From assembly GCA_013368375.1 (NCBI GenBank), contig JAACJP010000002.1, positions 1,798,001 through 1,862,000 on the forward strand: a stretch of DNA of 64,000 nucleotides, given 5' to 3'. The DNA comes from Tricholomella constricta (taxonomy: Eukaryota; Basidiomycota; Agaricomycetes; Agaricales; Lyophyllaceae). The position numbers and the translations under genes are program-made. The notes under the pieces are model-generated. The model was not told the DNA's origin, searched no databases, and worked only from the letters and a program-made list of their open reading frames with translations. Each line of letters opens with the position of its first letter. Within the stretch, counting starts at the first letter, position 1. Positions 20,716 through 32,362 of this stretch are shown piece after piece.

Positions 20716-21777
20716 TCATAGGTCAGGGAAGAACGAGGGCAAAGAGTCGAAAAAATCGCGGCGTGCATCGTTGAGTATCTGATCCCACCTCCCATTACAC
20801 TCCTTACACACCGCATCCTCCACCACCTCACTTGTCCCCCTCTCCACCTTATGGCTCCGCATCGACCGCAGCGTGGTCAGCACGTCCATGCTGCGCATGA
20901 TCGAGCGATGCAGAACCACGACCCGCCAGAAGATGTGCGTGTGGCACCCTTCGTCCGCGGTGCACGTCCACGTATCGAGCATGAGCGCTTCCACCCGATC
21001 CGTGATCCACCGCATCATCCGCTCGCGGCCCAGCGCCGCACTTTCGCGGTCCGCAGGGGACAGCAGGTGGCCCCGCACCCCGCGGGCATGGCGCGGAGCC
21101 TGGTTGTGTTGCCCGTATGTCGCGTTGACGGGCAGACGGGCGAGGTGGTAAAAGGCAACAGCCAATATTCGGGGCTCGAACTTGCGAGCGAGGCGGATGA
21201 CGGATGCGGGCTCGGGCGCGACGTCGTCCATGGTGGTGGACCCCAAAGAGGTTTTTAGGCGGCGGGAGTAGAGCGCTTCTCGTTCATCCCAGGATTGAAG
21301 CGTTAGGGGCCAGTCCTCCCGGATATAGGCAAGGATGGTGTCTCTGAGAGGTTCAATGCGAAATTTATCGGCAAGCTTCAGTGCGCCGTACATTTTGAAG
21401 GCGATGTCGGGATCTCCTCTCTGTATTGGAGCCGCGCTGAATACATATCTGGTCAGTCTATAGGGCATATCGTCTGGGCATATTCAAAAGTGTACTTACA
21501 AGGGCTCGTAGAGGAATTTTAAAAATATGTTCAGGTCTCTAGGGTCTTCCTGAAACTCGACGAGGGGAACACCGTCGTAAATGTCACGTACAGCTGGTGG
21601 TGAGTCGGGGAAAATATGGTCACTCAGTGCTTTCGAGTGTTTTGAAAGAATAGATTGGTGGACACGGAAGTACGTGTGGTTGCCTGCATGATCTCGAGTC
21701 AGGATAACGAGATTTCCATCAGGAAAGTAGAGATCTGGGTCGTTGGTGATGTTTATACAAACATCGTCCGAGTCCAC
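20716..21777 (-). CDS. BTB/POZ-domain protein
   Basis: Exons 21777-21500 and 21436-20716 give 332 residues. The intron (GTAAGT...TTCAG, 63 bp) joins LKFLYEP to FAAPIQRGD in phase. Residues about 15-160 fit the agaric BTB pattern: DGNLVILTRDHAGNHTYFRVHQSIL (the 'D.N......FRVH.SIL' opening), then FPDSPP, the aromatic LKFLYEP strand, and AFKMYGALKLADKFRIEPLRD. The C-terminal half has conserved Trp and Cys residues (CTADEGCHTH and CKECNGRWDQIL). Such proteins are thought to mediate dimerisation or recruitment to ubiquitin ligases, but members of this expanded family are uncharacterised. Confidence 0.85.
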
Positions 21778-21846
21778 CGCCTTACGCCCGCCATGCGCAC
21801 ACGCGGCCAGTCAGCTCCAAATCACGTGGCTCGCATAACTTCTAAC

Positions 21847-21936
21847 GGCCGTGTGGCGAAATGGCATCGCGTCTGACTACGATTTTCGTATGAGAGCGAC
21901 ATCAGGAGATTGCAGGTTCGACCCCTGCCCCGGTCA
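21847..21936 (+). tRNA. tRNA-Arg (anticodon ACG) with an intron
   Basis: The 90-nt segment folds as a tRNA. The acceptor GGCCGTG pairs with CCCGGTC (one mismatch, one wobble), with discriminator A at 21936. The D stem is GCG/CGC. The anticodon stem TCTGA pairs with TCAGG, and the T arm is GCAGG-TTCGACC-CCTGC. The loop reads CT-ACG-A and is interrupted just after the anticodon by about 18 nt (TTTTCGTATGAGAGCGAC) in which CGT can pair with the anticodon, as in eukaryotic pre-tRNA introns. Exact intron ends are ambiguous by a base or two. Confidence 0.88.
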
Positions 21937-21937
21937 A

Positions 21938-21942
21938 TTTTT
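21938..21942 (+). terminator. RNA polymerase III T-run after the tRNA
   Basis: TTTTT begins two bases after the discriminator base, the usual Pol III stop. Confidence 0.7.
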
Positions 21943-22297
21943 GAAGTGCAATATTTTGCTCCTCTGATAGTCCTGTAACGTACTCTAGCAGGTGGCATTC
22001 GGAAACCACGTTTTCATGCACAATGACGTTTGTTGATGGGTACGTGCCACGGTACGAAGAAGTATCTAGGAATAATGGGCCCCTATACAACACCTGTAGC
22101 GCGCCTTTGTAGCGCAGCTCGGCCGAAGGAGCATGTATCAAATTCTACATAGCAGAGCCTCAGCCTCGAGGAACGTAGAGTACCTCGGGTTCGCAGCGCA
22201 AGGGAAATTCTGAACTTCGCGGGAGAAGTTTGCGATCCCCGTGGCTTGACCGTAGTATACGACCATCGACAATCCGGTCGTTACACGCTGGCAATAT
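21943..22297. other. Gap between the tRNA and ATG101, nothing supported
   Basis: The minus-strand frame here (21902-22141) overlaps the tRNA and is not conserved-looking. Part of the stretch is the 3' flank of ATG101. Confidence 0.4.
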
Positions 22298-23159
22298 CTA
22301 GCCCACGTCAACCCCACCGACTGAAACAGCGATGTCGATGGGAAACGGTGAAATTCCAAAAGCGTTCGTGATGAGGGGCACGGCCGCGCGGCCGCGATCC
22401 GACGATGTGTGCGTAAGCATCGTATGCACCGCCTGCGTGAGCGTATCTGCAAGTTTCGCGTTGAAAGCTTGCCGATCTAGAATGTGATATATGTAAGTAA
22501 AATGTGTGTGTGGTGTCGATTCACAGTTCAGCTGACCTGCGTCTGCCTTTGGTTGTCGAAGTTCGGCGTTGATCACCCTAGCAGTTCTTTAAAATATGTC
22601 TCGAAAAAGTGGATAGTAGGAACGCACCATTGTTCCCATGGAACATTCTCCTCCCCCATGTACACCTGAAACCACGACTTCTTTGGACGCTTTTCCGAAA
22701 AGATGACAGTGATCTACGTGAAGACAGATTCATACTAGTATCAGGTAACGCTAGGCGTGGGGGAGGGGGGGGGGGTGGGTGGGCTCACCTGGCCACGCTT
22801 ATTGGCACCGCCTTCGATCCCTTTCCAGAACGTATCAACCTTGTCATTCACAAGCTGTTCCATCCCCACATCCGACACGCCTGGCTGCACCCCATCCCGA
22901 TGGTCAGGGTACGACAAAAGAAGGACGATACCAATGTGAAAGGCATACCATAGTGACATCTAGCACCTCGAAAGTCTGTGGTTTCACGGTCCCGAACAGA
23001 CGATGGAACAATATGGAATGCAAGATGCCCTTGAGAACGTCCTTCGTCGTCAGACGGTCCAAAACCTATACATAGAGTCAGATGAGATTTGAAAGCTACT
23101 TGGACTTTGCGTACCAAGTCAATGGTTATCGTGGGGTGAGATACATTTCCTGTGGCCAT
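22298..23159 (-). CDS. ATG101: Autophagy-related protein 101
   Basis: Six exons (high to low): 23159-23115, 23065-22949, 22884-22789, 22713-22628, 22577-22537 and 22476-22298. They give 187 residues with GT-AG introns and matching phases. The order of conserved blocks is that of the Atg101 HORMA-like fold: VLDRLTTKDVLKGILHSILFHRLF, then TFEVLDVTMPGVSD, LVNDKVDTFWKGIE, RGQ-ITVIFSEKRPKKSWF and EENVPWEQW, ending with HTSSDRGRAAVPLI and FPIDI. Atg101 partners Atg13 in the Atg1/ULK initiation complex. It occurs in basidiomycetes although budding yeast lacks it. A poly-G tract in the third intron (around 22757-22776) is the only oddity. Confidence 0.9.
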
Positions 23160-23479
23160 GGACGGAGGAGGATGACGGTGATGGTAGGAGTAGGAAGACG
23201 TAAGTAAAGGAGCCGTGTGAAAATGCGTCTGTTACTGTTGCTGCTTGATTGCCTTGAAGTCGACGAGAAAGTAGCTTGCATCCGTTTTCGACGATCATCA
23301 TCTATCTCAGGGTCTGAACGCGCCTGCGCAGGAAACGAAACTGTCGTGATGTCTGATAATGACTGACAATCATTTGTTGAGCAGATGATCACACCCCGTA
23401 CGTATCGGCGCGTACTGATTCTGCGCGTTAAAACTCTATAACCTCAAATCAACTCCCACAAGATCCTCTTCATTCAACG

Positions 23480-24451
23480 ATGGCGATTAAAGCGCTACCA
23501 GTTGGTACTGCAGCGCCAAAGAACGGCATCTGCATCAGATACTTCCGCAGACAAGACTCTGACAACGTTCGGGACCTTTTCTTATTGGCAATGTCGAACG
23601 GTCGTACGTGGCTCTCCATTAATATATACGATATAAAACCAAAGCTCTGCATATCTGTGATCAGCCGGTTCACCGCGTCGCCTCGCCCTCAACGCCATGC
23701 TCACGAAACCAGCAGCCAACGTCGCGTATGCTTTAATCATAATTGGGCTCTCTATCACCTACGTTTCCCGATCTCCTACGACGAAAGCCTTAGGATGCAT
23801 GCTGTCGATTCTCTTAGCAACCGTATTCCTCGGATATCGCCACCTGTTGGACAAGTCCTTCACCGACTTTTACGCCAAGTGTCTGACGGAGGATCTCGCG
23901 GACATCGCATCGCATTACCGCATGAAGCCGGCACAAGATGATACCGAGGATTACGTGCCCTCTGGCCCCAGCGGTTTCTGGGTGGTTGAATGTGAATTAC
24001 CAGATAAAAGTGGCGCGGAAATCATTGGATGTGTTGGTTTGGGTGAGAATATACCTACTCTCTCTTACTTCTGTGTCCACGGTCCTTGATGGCTGCTTCA
24101 ATAGACAGTCGATATGAAGACGATGTTCTTCGCGGAAGGCTGTGCCGCTTAAATGTTTCGCCCTATCACCGCAGGAAGGGTATCGCTGCGCTCCTTGTCC
24201 AGACGCTCTTGGACCATGCGCGAGAACATGAAGTATCTGTGGTGGACTTGACGACGACTCATTTCCAGGAAGCAGCCATAGTGTTTTATGGAAAGCTCGG
24301 ATGGGTTGAAGTTGGAAGGGATGTCATTCGGGAAGCATATGGGCTCATTCGATTGGTGTTGATTCATTTTCGGATGGAGTTAGATACGCTGCCTTTGAAG
24401 AGGTTGAAGGTATGTTGCGCTAGTCGTGTTTTCTTGCGGCTGAGTGGCTGA
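23480..24451 (+). CDS. Membrane-anchored GNAT-family N-acetyltransferase
   Basis: Exons 23480-23603, 23665-24042 and 24105-24451 give 282 residues. Layout: KNGICIRYFRRQDSDNVRDLF (N-terminal GNAT strand and helix), two adjacent membrane segments (VAYALIIIGLSITYV and LGCMLSILLATVFLGY), a GFWVVEC strand, and the acetyl-CoA loop in NVSPYHRRKGIAALLVQTLL (R-R-K-G-I-A). The last motif is VFYGKLGWVEVGRD. This arrangement, a hydrophobic hairpin inside the GNAT domain, resembles NAT8-like enzymes, so an ER or Golgi membrane location is plausible. The substrate is unknown. A paralogue at 33142-46712 shares its splice sites but is disrupted. The 3' end could alternatively use a donor just after RLK at 24410. 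Confidence 0.82.
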
Positions 24452-24894
24452 TATTGTCTAAGTGACATGTTCTTGGAACACTGTTCCTGTAAGTTAAGAG
24501 TCGAGTTACGTCTGTTTAGATGCCATGATACTCTTGGATGATTTTCCTCCCTCCCAATCTGCAGTACCCCGAGCATCTCCACATCATTGCTCGTCTGCAG
24601 CGCCGTTCGCATCAGCGCCCATCCGCACTGTCCTTTGCTGCACCGTGTCCTGGCTCGCGTGCAGCGTCTTGAGCGCGGGCAAGATCTGCGATTCACAAGG
24701 ACGGGACGGCGACGTCTGCCATCACCGTCTTCTCCATCTCCATCGGTGGCGTCGGCTATACCCTAATACTTATACCTCCACTCACACACACACCTCGAAT
24801 GTCATTAATCATTGCTCAAGGCATAGTAGCCAGACGCAAACCGCTTTTTTTGCCATGAGGGCAACAAAAATTACATGTGCAGTTTCAGAGAATG
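24452..24894. other. Gap, no gene supported
   Basis: This is 3' flank of the GNAT gene and of the convergent gene at 24895. A plus-strand frame at 24525 is low complexity and has no relatives I recognise. Confidence 0.35.
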
Positions 24895-26401
24895 TCAAGC
24901 ATCAGAAGATACTTTGAGGCATTTACAAAGAACCTTATCAATTTCAAGGTCCAGTTGCTCCTTGGTCCAATCCGTGATAGAGCCGATTTTGGGCAGGTGA
25001 GATACACTAAGGCAACTGATATTAGGAGCAGAATAGAAAGCCTCATCCTACACTTACCTGCGTTGTAGCAATGATACACCATGGGCTCCAGTCTTCTCCC
25101 AGCTCTCTAACGACGTAAAATCAACGCTTTGCATGGCATCTCGCGCTGCCGTAGCGTCAATCAGAGCACGAGTCCAGTTCTCAAACGAAGGCCTTGATCC
25201 CTGGATACAGCTCAGGACGGTTCAAAAGCACGGACCAAAAGTGATATACCATGGGAGTTGCTATTTTCGGTTCTCCCACCAACGCGGAGTTGTGTTTGGA
25301 CACCTGCACCAAAGTTAGTATTAGAAATGGATGATACGAGCTGAGACTGTGATCTTACATCACCTTGAGATCCTCGTAACGAAGACCTAGACTGAATCAC
25401 TGTTATGTTTGAAATATACCCATCGAGTATAATCGAAAATAGGTGATCAGTCACTACAGGATGGTCAATAATATGCTGTGATGTAGAAAGAGAGCAAAGA
25501 CACGGACCGCTTCTCATGCCGTCCAAAAAGGTGGCACGCGAACGGAGAAGAATAGAGATGTCATGATTATAAAGCGCAAAGCTGGAGCCATCATAGCGAA
25601 GGAAATAAAAATCTCTTAAGTCGGTTAGGACCGCATAAACGGGAGGTTGGTTGTTGAATTCTTTAGTTGCGTTAAGCTTGAAAGCCGCTGGGAAAGTTAA
25701 GCTTTAATACATGATAAACAAAAATGGAGGGGCTACTTACAATCAAGTTCCAGCATCACTTGAGCAAAGTGATCGAATAAATTCTTAAAGTAGAGTTTCA
25801 ATTCAATCACGATCAGAATGATTCCTTCCAACATATACACCTCGTGCTCGATTGAGCCTCCCGAAGTATTCAGCGTAACAGGCATCGGATGCTCCGGCCG
25901 ATCAACAACACGGCCTCTGAATAAAGCGCACACAGGCACGTGCCACTGAGAGGAAGATTTCAGTCCACATCATGTAACGGAAGCGCTCCAACGTACCGCA
26001 TCCATCAATCGTACCCGGGCAGCTTCTCTACTATGACAACTCCTATCTTGATAGACATCGAGCCATTGGGCCGCGTTTCTCATCACCTCTTTGTGAAAAG
26101 AAGGTGGAAGAGAAACAAGTGGCACATTGAAACCATTGAGTTGATAGATATCCTTGTCAATGTCCAGGCCGAAATCACGAGCGACTTTGTCCCAGGTGGC
26201 TTCTGCAAAGGCTGGGACTGTTTCGCTGACCTTTTTTATATCTGCGTCGGTCAGACCCGCCAGAGTCGAGATGCTAACCAGGGCCTTTGCAACAAGGTCT
26301 CGGCCACCGTCCACTTTCAGTTTTGCGACGAGTTGATCAAAGTTGTAGGACGTCAGCTCTGGCAGTGGGAGCGTATCCTCTTCATGCTTCCTTTTCGACA
26401 T
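24895..26401 (-). CDS. Agaric-specific protein with a possible PD-(D/E)XK nuclease core
   Basis: Six exons (high to low): 26401-25997, 25945-25741, 25687-25359, 25303-25250, 25200-25058 and 25006-24895. They give about 415 residues. All phases match; the last acceptor could also be 25015. The N-terminal 135 residues are helical. The middle part reads FRGRVVDRPEHPMPVT, then GGSIEHEVYMLEGIILIVIELK, where an acidic residue, a hydrophobic strand and E-x-K recall the PD-(D/E)XK core. YAVLTDLRDFYFLRYD and a helix FSIILDGY follow. I recall this as a family repeated in many agarics without known function. The nuclease suggestion is inference from the E-x-K strand only. Confidence 0.65.
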
Positions 26402-26893
26402 TTGTAGTGAGCGAGTAGAGGATGAGCTAGAACTAAGTGGGTTGAGGTTCGAAAGTGATCAATATGGTACTCCTGAAGGATTCAACGTCACGGAAGTCGT
26501 AATGCGTGACGCTGCAACCGCGGTTCCACCTTCACATCACAAGCAGTGTGCATCCTCTGCGTATCAAACGTGGAATGAATCCTCTTCATCAGGAAAAAGG
26601 CATCAAGGTCATAGTTGCCCGGTTAGGTCAATATCACGATGTACCGAAATTATGACTTGGTAACCTTGGCATTTGGCAAGAGATACCTCTGGGCACTCTG
26701 TCGAACTCCTATCAGGCACGGTTCCACTCGATAGCTGCCCAGGAATCTACGGGTCACTAGAGGTAAATGATAGAGCACTGCAGCTGATATCACAACTTCT
26801 TGTGCTATCGTTGCTACACCTAAACGCCAGTACACTGTAGACATGTCTCAACCTGTTCGATTTTTTGAGTTTTTAAATGATCACCGGCCACAT
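26402..26893. other. Gap, no gene supported; possible left flank of the Plavaka element
   Basis: No open frame, tRNA or terminal repeat was found. The left end of the Plavaka element presumably lies here or further left, but I could not identify matching termini. Confidence 0.3.
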
Positions 26894-29800
26894 TTATTTG
26901 ACAATTGAGAACATATCTACATGAATGTAAGGATTAAGGTAAAAATGAGTGGCAAGATCTAAACAATTGTCCGTAGTAAAGTGACGATCGATTCTCGCAC
27001 CAGATTTTGCCATCAAATGACAGCCTCGTGCGATAAGGTTAACTGGGATCACGGCGGCATTCCTCCGGCGCTGACGAGTGGATCGAGAGATGGTGTGCAT
27101 GCCAATGATGTTGTCGGGACGTCCGAGGGGGGTGAACCATTCGATGTATGCGAGGGGGTGCAGATATGTGCCGAGATGAGGTGGCAGAGTGAATATAACG
27201 CGAACTTGAGCAGGACGAAGGCCTGTACATTAGATGAATGAGCTGAACAAGGAGATAAGAAAGTGCAACACACCGGAGAATCCACCTGACTGCCGATGTT
27301 CGGCCAAATTCTCGATGATTAGTGCCGTGTCGAAATGCGGTGGAGAGCCTGGTTTGCGTCCATTTGGTTTTATTGCGGGAGTTGTCCTGATGCGGTTGGT
27401 GAGGATGTTATCGCTGAGGTGCCGGTTTGGTGGGAGAGATACTATGATCTGTCTGAAAAGGTCGAAACGGTCAAATTGATTGGGGAGAATAGTTGTGCTT
27501 AGAAGGGAGGTGCGAAGAAAATTGGTGAGCGCCGGGATGAAGTCAACGGCACCAAATTCAGAATGAATGCGTTCAACGGTGACATTTTTGAAGGGAGGAC
27601 TTTTGGCGATGGCGTAAGAGACAGGGACGGCAGTGGTGGTGCATGGTTGAAGCGCGGGAATTTGTGGCTCAACTGATTTTGGTGGGCTGTCTGTCACGAT
27701 GTCGATGTCAATGTCAACATCGTCGTCCTCATGGAGTTCATCAGCTGAAGTTGAGGATTTCGCTTCTCGAGTGAGGCTACCACTAATCCATGCACAGAAA
27801 GCCTCCCTCGTCCACATTGCCTCCCGACGCTGGAGCCATAACGCCATTTGCTCCGTGTAATCCCGCTTGTTGCTCGCACGGTAAGCTTCCTTTGCGAAAT
27901 CGATATGGAGCCTCTCCGGTGACTCGCTGTTGTAGCCATCGGCACTTCCTAGGGCCTTGATTGCATCGACATAGTGCATGATGGAATGGAGTTTCGGGAT
28001 GTCGAAGTGCTCACGGATTTCGAGCTTGACGAAGACATCTTTGTGTGCATGGAAAGTTCGAAGAGAGGACTCGAGCTGTCCGAGAGTTGTTGAGGTGTGG
28101 GATTGGTATTGGGAGTAGTAGACGAAGTCGAGCAGGGCGCGAGCAACGGTAAGTACCTCCGAGTTTACTGCGCCCGCCAGAATACCAAGAAAAACTTTCT
28201 CCATCTCTTTTAGCTCAGTTCCTGTCCACTGCGACACACCCGAGATACCCTTTTTGAAGTGACGTAGGCCTGGATAATCAGACATGGCCTTGAACCGCGC
28301 ATCAACCTCCGATTCCCCAATGATGGATGTACACCATTTGACGAAGTGGTCTTTGAAGACCCCTTTGTGTATCTGGTGCAGGAGATCTGGCGTAAAGGAG
28401 GCGAAGATGTTACAGTGGGGCAGGTGTCGCCAGAAGGGTTGGTAAACGGCACGTAGTCCTTCATTCTCGAACTGAGGAGGCTCCTGACCACGCTTATGTT
28501 CATCGAGAGTCTTTAGTGTTGCGTCGACGTCCCGTGCAAGAGACTCGACTGGACTTCCCCGCTGATTTGGATCAACTACGCAGCGCGGGCACCGATTCTC
28601 CATGCAACATGCGACAAGACACTGCTCGGGGTAATCCGCAACATATGCTGCGAGGATGGGGAAGACTCGACGAATGTGCCCATCCGAGCAGACCATTTCT
28701 ACTCCCTCCTTTCCAGCTTTGACGAGAGGTTCGAGGATCTTGGACATACAGTAATGAAAAAGTCGATATCCTGCCAGCGAGCGCTTGGCCTCCGAGTAGC
28801 AGTCGAGTTTCGCAACTGGTAGGTACCCCACAAGTACTGTTGCGTGTGCCGAGGGCTGACGTCTGATGTCCTTTGAAAGGTTTCCGATGGTCATATAGAC
28901 GGGCCAGGCCTTCTTGTCGCCCTGGAATTGAGAGAGTTGTGTTTTATCGGAAGAGAGGATGATTGGGGCAAGTGTGGCGCCTATTGGTAAGAGTTTCTGC
29001 AGGCTGGACGTCAAGGGATGACAGTACATCAAATATACGATCACTGACTTGTATTTTCCACCACCAGTCTGCAGTCCACATCTCGTCGAAGATCCGCTCT
29101 GAACATGCCTCGTCGGTATACACCTGCTCTGGTGCGAATGCCATGAACTCCCGGAATGCAGGGTTCCCCATCAGCTCCCGGATGCACTCGACGGGGTCGC
29201 GCATCCACAACTCCAAGTTCTCCTCCATGGTTTCGCCATTCTCATCCAGTTGATCACCCTGAACCTTCACAATGTCGCATTTCCATTCTGGTCCAGTGGG
29301 TAAGGCATCGACCTTCTTGAGAAATGAATAATTATTATGGAATGACAGATTTTTCGAGTTTCGGACCTGGTTGAGAATGATGAGCTGTGCGACATCTTAC
29401 AGGTAAATTACTCACAATTGGTAGCTTCAAATACTCATCCGTTGACTTCTGGCTTGCATTCTTCATCAGCCACATTGCCAGCTGCCATTCGTCTTCGCTC
29501 GCAAACGGCTCCCACATATCCTTCCCTGCGGCCACCTGGCGTTCGAGGAGCAACTCAAAGCTAGACTTTGCTTGCCGGATCCATTGCCCTGCAGGAAGCG
29601 GGTACTCTTTCGCATAGCGAGTGCAGCGCGGACCTACTTGTGGTTCTCCCTCATCCTCAACCTCTTCTACCCGAGGGCGCTTATTCGGAGGTTCGTGTGG
29701 GAGCTCGATGTCATCCCCGGCGTCAAGAATGGGTTTGTTTTTATTGTCGTTGGGTGAAGTAGATTCCTCGGGTGTATTCGTCGCCTTTCGCTTTGGGCCC

Positions 29801-29949
29801 AAAGGTGAGGGGACATTGTATTTGGAGCTGAGCGCATCCTGCCATGACTTGTAGCAGGCTTTCGAGGCAAATATATGCTGATTCACAGCACGTTGGGTAG
29901 GCTTCGCTTTTTGACAGTACGGGCATCGAGGACTGACGGTTGGTGCCAT
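26894..29949 (-). CDS. Plavaka-family transposase, full length
   Basis: Four exons (high to low): 29949-29416, 29366-29049, 28996-27274 and 27222-26894. They give 967 residues with all phases consistent and no stop. The start [14 protein letters not shown] is chosen because a C2H2-like finger ([17 protein letters not shown]) normally opens these proteins; 66 codons of open frame upstream are ignored. Then come [32 protein letters not shown], the transposase core with [28 protein letters not shown], the region [17 protein letters not shown], and the conserved tail [14 protein letters not shown]...YIEWFTPL...NPYIHVD. Plavaka is a DNA-transposon family abundant in Agaricomycetes. It faces the DUF6532 gene head to head. 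Confidence 0.9.
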
Positions 29950-30313
29950 TGCAGAAAAACATTCGAAGTCCAGGATTTTTGTGATAGCGTGTTTCAGTTC
30001 ACTTGCCCCTATCGACTGAGCCCCTTTACAGCAGCTCCCGGCTCTTCGGCGTGCCAAGCTACACAACCACCTGGTCTCTAGGACACATTCCGAAAGCTCC
30101 GAAATCCCATGCACATCCCCTCTTTCTTTTGACCACCACCATGTCACGTTGGCGCGTTGTTTACGCGTCTCACTCTGTTGATTGTTTATTGACCTGGGGG
30201 GTTTAAAAGGTGCTCAAAGTGGGTGGTGTTTTTCTAATTTCTCATCTCGAAAAACCTTGTACATTCATCACCGTGATCAGCTTCGCTTTTTACACCACTT
30301 CTCATTCAACAAC
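29950..30313. promoter_or_regulatory. Shared upstream region of the Plavaka transposase and DUF6532 genes
   Basis: The 364 bp between the two divergent start codons contain the candidate promoters of both. No further motif could be assigned. An open frame from the transposase side extends into it, so the transposase start could lie further upstream. Confidence 0.4.
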
Positions 30314-32362
30314 ATGTCCGGCACAAGCTCTACTAGTTCGTGTTGCCTTTTTACTTTCTCTTTCTATTCTAATGACAACCAGAAGCGTCGAAGGTTGTGA
30401 AGCCTGTTGTCACCGCTAGAAAGACGGCAAATGATACATCGAACAAGGAAAATTATGGTATATTCGTTATTCTCAGTTTTACTTGCGCTACCTAATTAGT
30501 TGACCCAACAGCAATGGCGCATCAACGTGAGACACGAGATCGGCGTCTGACCGAAAAGGTAGCTCAGCAAAGTACGTTCCTCTCCTAATTTTCCGATGAT
30601 GTTAGAACTGAATATATTTTACAGTCCAAGATGAAGAGGTAGCGGCAGCCAAGAAAGCTTCGCTTGCTGCACGTCGCGTGGCGCGAGCCAAGAAAACACA
30701 GTACAAGCTCGATAAGGCATCAGGAATTACGCAAGACGTGGACAACAGTGACCTCGAAGAGCGTCACGATACTGTGGTATGTATTAAAAAAACAGATTGT
30801 TATGGTACTAATTTTTGCCTGCCCCCAGTTCACCTCTCGCACTGTCCCATCTAAGCTAGCAGGAGTCTCCGGCCGCAGTCAAGCTGTAGTCGCTACCGCC
30901 ACACCTGCCATCAAGCGTCATGGAAAGGTGCCCCCTCCTCCATCAGGGGTACGTGATTTATCAGCAACTATCTGCGCACCATCTCTCATATCAATGCAGC
31001 GTTACGAAGAGACTAATCTCGAGTCGGACGGACTATCAACGGACGACAATGACGACGACGATGAGCCACGTGGCCGACCCATGCGCCGCCGTACTGGTGG
31101 TGGGCGCCATGTCAGCTCCTCCCCGTCTGCGTCCCCTGGTGATAGCCCAGCAGCCTTCGACAATTCACCGCCACCATCTCCTTTGCCGTTGGGCTCACTT
31201 TCTCCAACAACTGCCAGTAACAAACGGAATCGGAAAGAAGACTCTGACGAAGATGATGACGCACTTGTTTTTGTGAAGGCACAGAAGATCACTGACAACA
31301 CTGGACGTCCCAAGGCATCGGACTACGACGATGTCGGGAAGGAAGTTATATTGGCCGCCGCAAACATCTATCGCTGTCTCATCAGCACCATCGATGGCTT
31401 TCCCGATTCTGCCATGGAGATCAAGTTTGTCAAAATGGCCTGGAATCGTGCGAATGAGGACGCCCAGATCATCCCAATGGAACTCACACCTTCGATTGGG
31501 AAGATTGTATGCATTTATCTATTTATATTCATGTTGTTTCACATCATAAATTTCTACAGATAAAGCAACGCGGGAGCCAACTGCGTGGCGAAGCAAAGAA
31601 CAAAATCACGGCATTGGTGGAGACTATGTACGGTTTCGGCAGCGGCCATAGGACCAAGACTATAAAGGCTAATCGCAAACTCGCTGAAGAGCTGAAGTTC
31701 GAGAAGGGCTATATCTACAAGGTATGTTTCTGCCGTGATTGCATCTCTTTTTAAACTGATCAGTCTGTCGTGAACTGTACAAGGTACTCACGGAGGATAG
31801 CCGCAAGGGAATCTACCAGCACCCTATCATTCAGATGGGAGTGAGCAAGCTATGGTTCAACAACAAGCGCGATGAGGGTGTAATCTATTCCGACATGTTT
31901 GACCCGCTGCCTGTGCCTGCCATCGCCCTCATATTAACGACGGTGAGTGGTCTTTTCTTGTTTAGGCTTCACTCGCTCATGGCGCGCTTCGACATCTAGA
32001 TTGAATGCAGCATCGACGAGTGGACAACTGGCACCAAGACGGACGTCACCTACTACGCCGATGACTACCGCGAGATTTACAAGAAGCACATTGCCTCCCT
32101 CGAGATGTTCGGGGAGGAAACACGACAACACAAACTCCTCGAGCGGCTCCAAAAGCGGCTTCACAATTACGGGCGGTAAGTATGTCAACTGTCCTTCTGT
32201 ACATGATATCTGATTTTCTGTTCTTTCAACAGCCTCGATGCCGGTGCTCCTCCAATGGCATTCAATGACATTCCCGCTATTCCTATCTCGGCATTCAAGG
32301 CAGCTATCAAGGAGTACGAGGAGGACCCGGCTACGGATGATGACGGGGAAATGGAGATGTAA
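30314..32362 (+). CDS. DUF6532-domain protein
   Basis: Ten exons, 30314-30335, 30383-30457, 30512-30571, 30625-30776, 30829-30948, 31000-31506, 31560-31721, 31784-31942, 32000-32175 and 32233-32362, give 520 residues with all phases matching. The N-terminal half is basic, then Ser/Pro/Asp-rich and probably disordered. From about residue 295 the conserved domain starts: DYDDVGKEVILAAANIYRCLI, then FVKMAWNRANED, KQRGSQLRGEAKNKI, a predicted helix-loop region, YQHPIIQMGVSKLWF, ALILTTIECSIDEW and YADDYREIYKKHI. DUF6532 is widespread next to transposons in agarics and its function is unknown. It is divergent from the Plavaka transposase, so it may be a passenger of that element. Confidence 0.85.

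Noticed and set aside
21938..22141. Attachment site or integrated element next to the tRNA
   Set aside because: No partial tRNA repeat or integrase gene is nearby; tRNA-targeted integration is not supported.
22138..22452. Arg-rich minus-strand frame overlapping the last ATG101 exon
   Set aside because: It is a shifted reading of the ATG101 exon; the adjacent frame carries the conserved residues.
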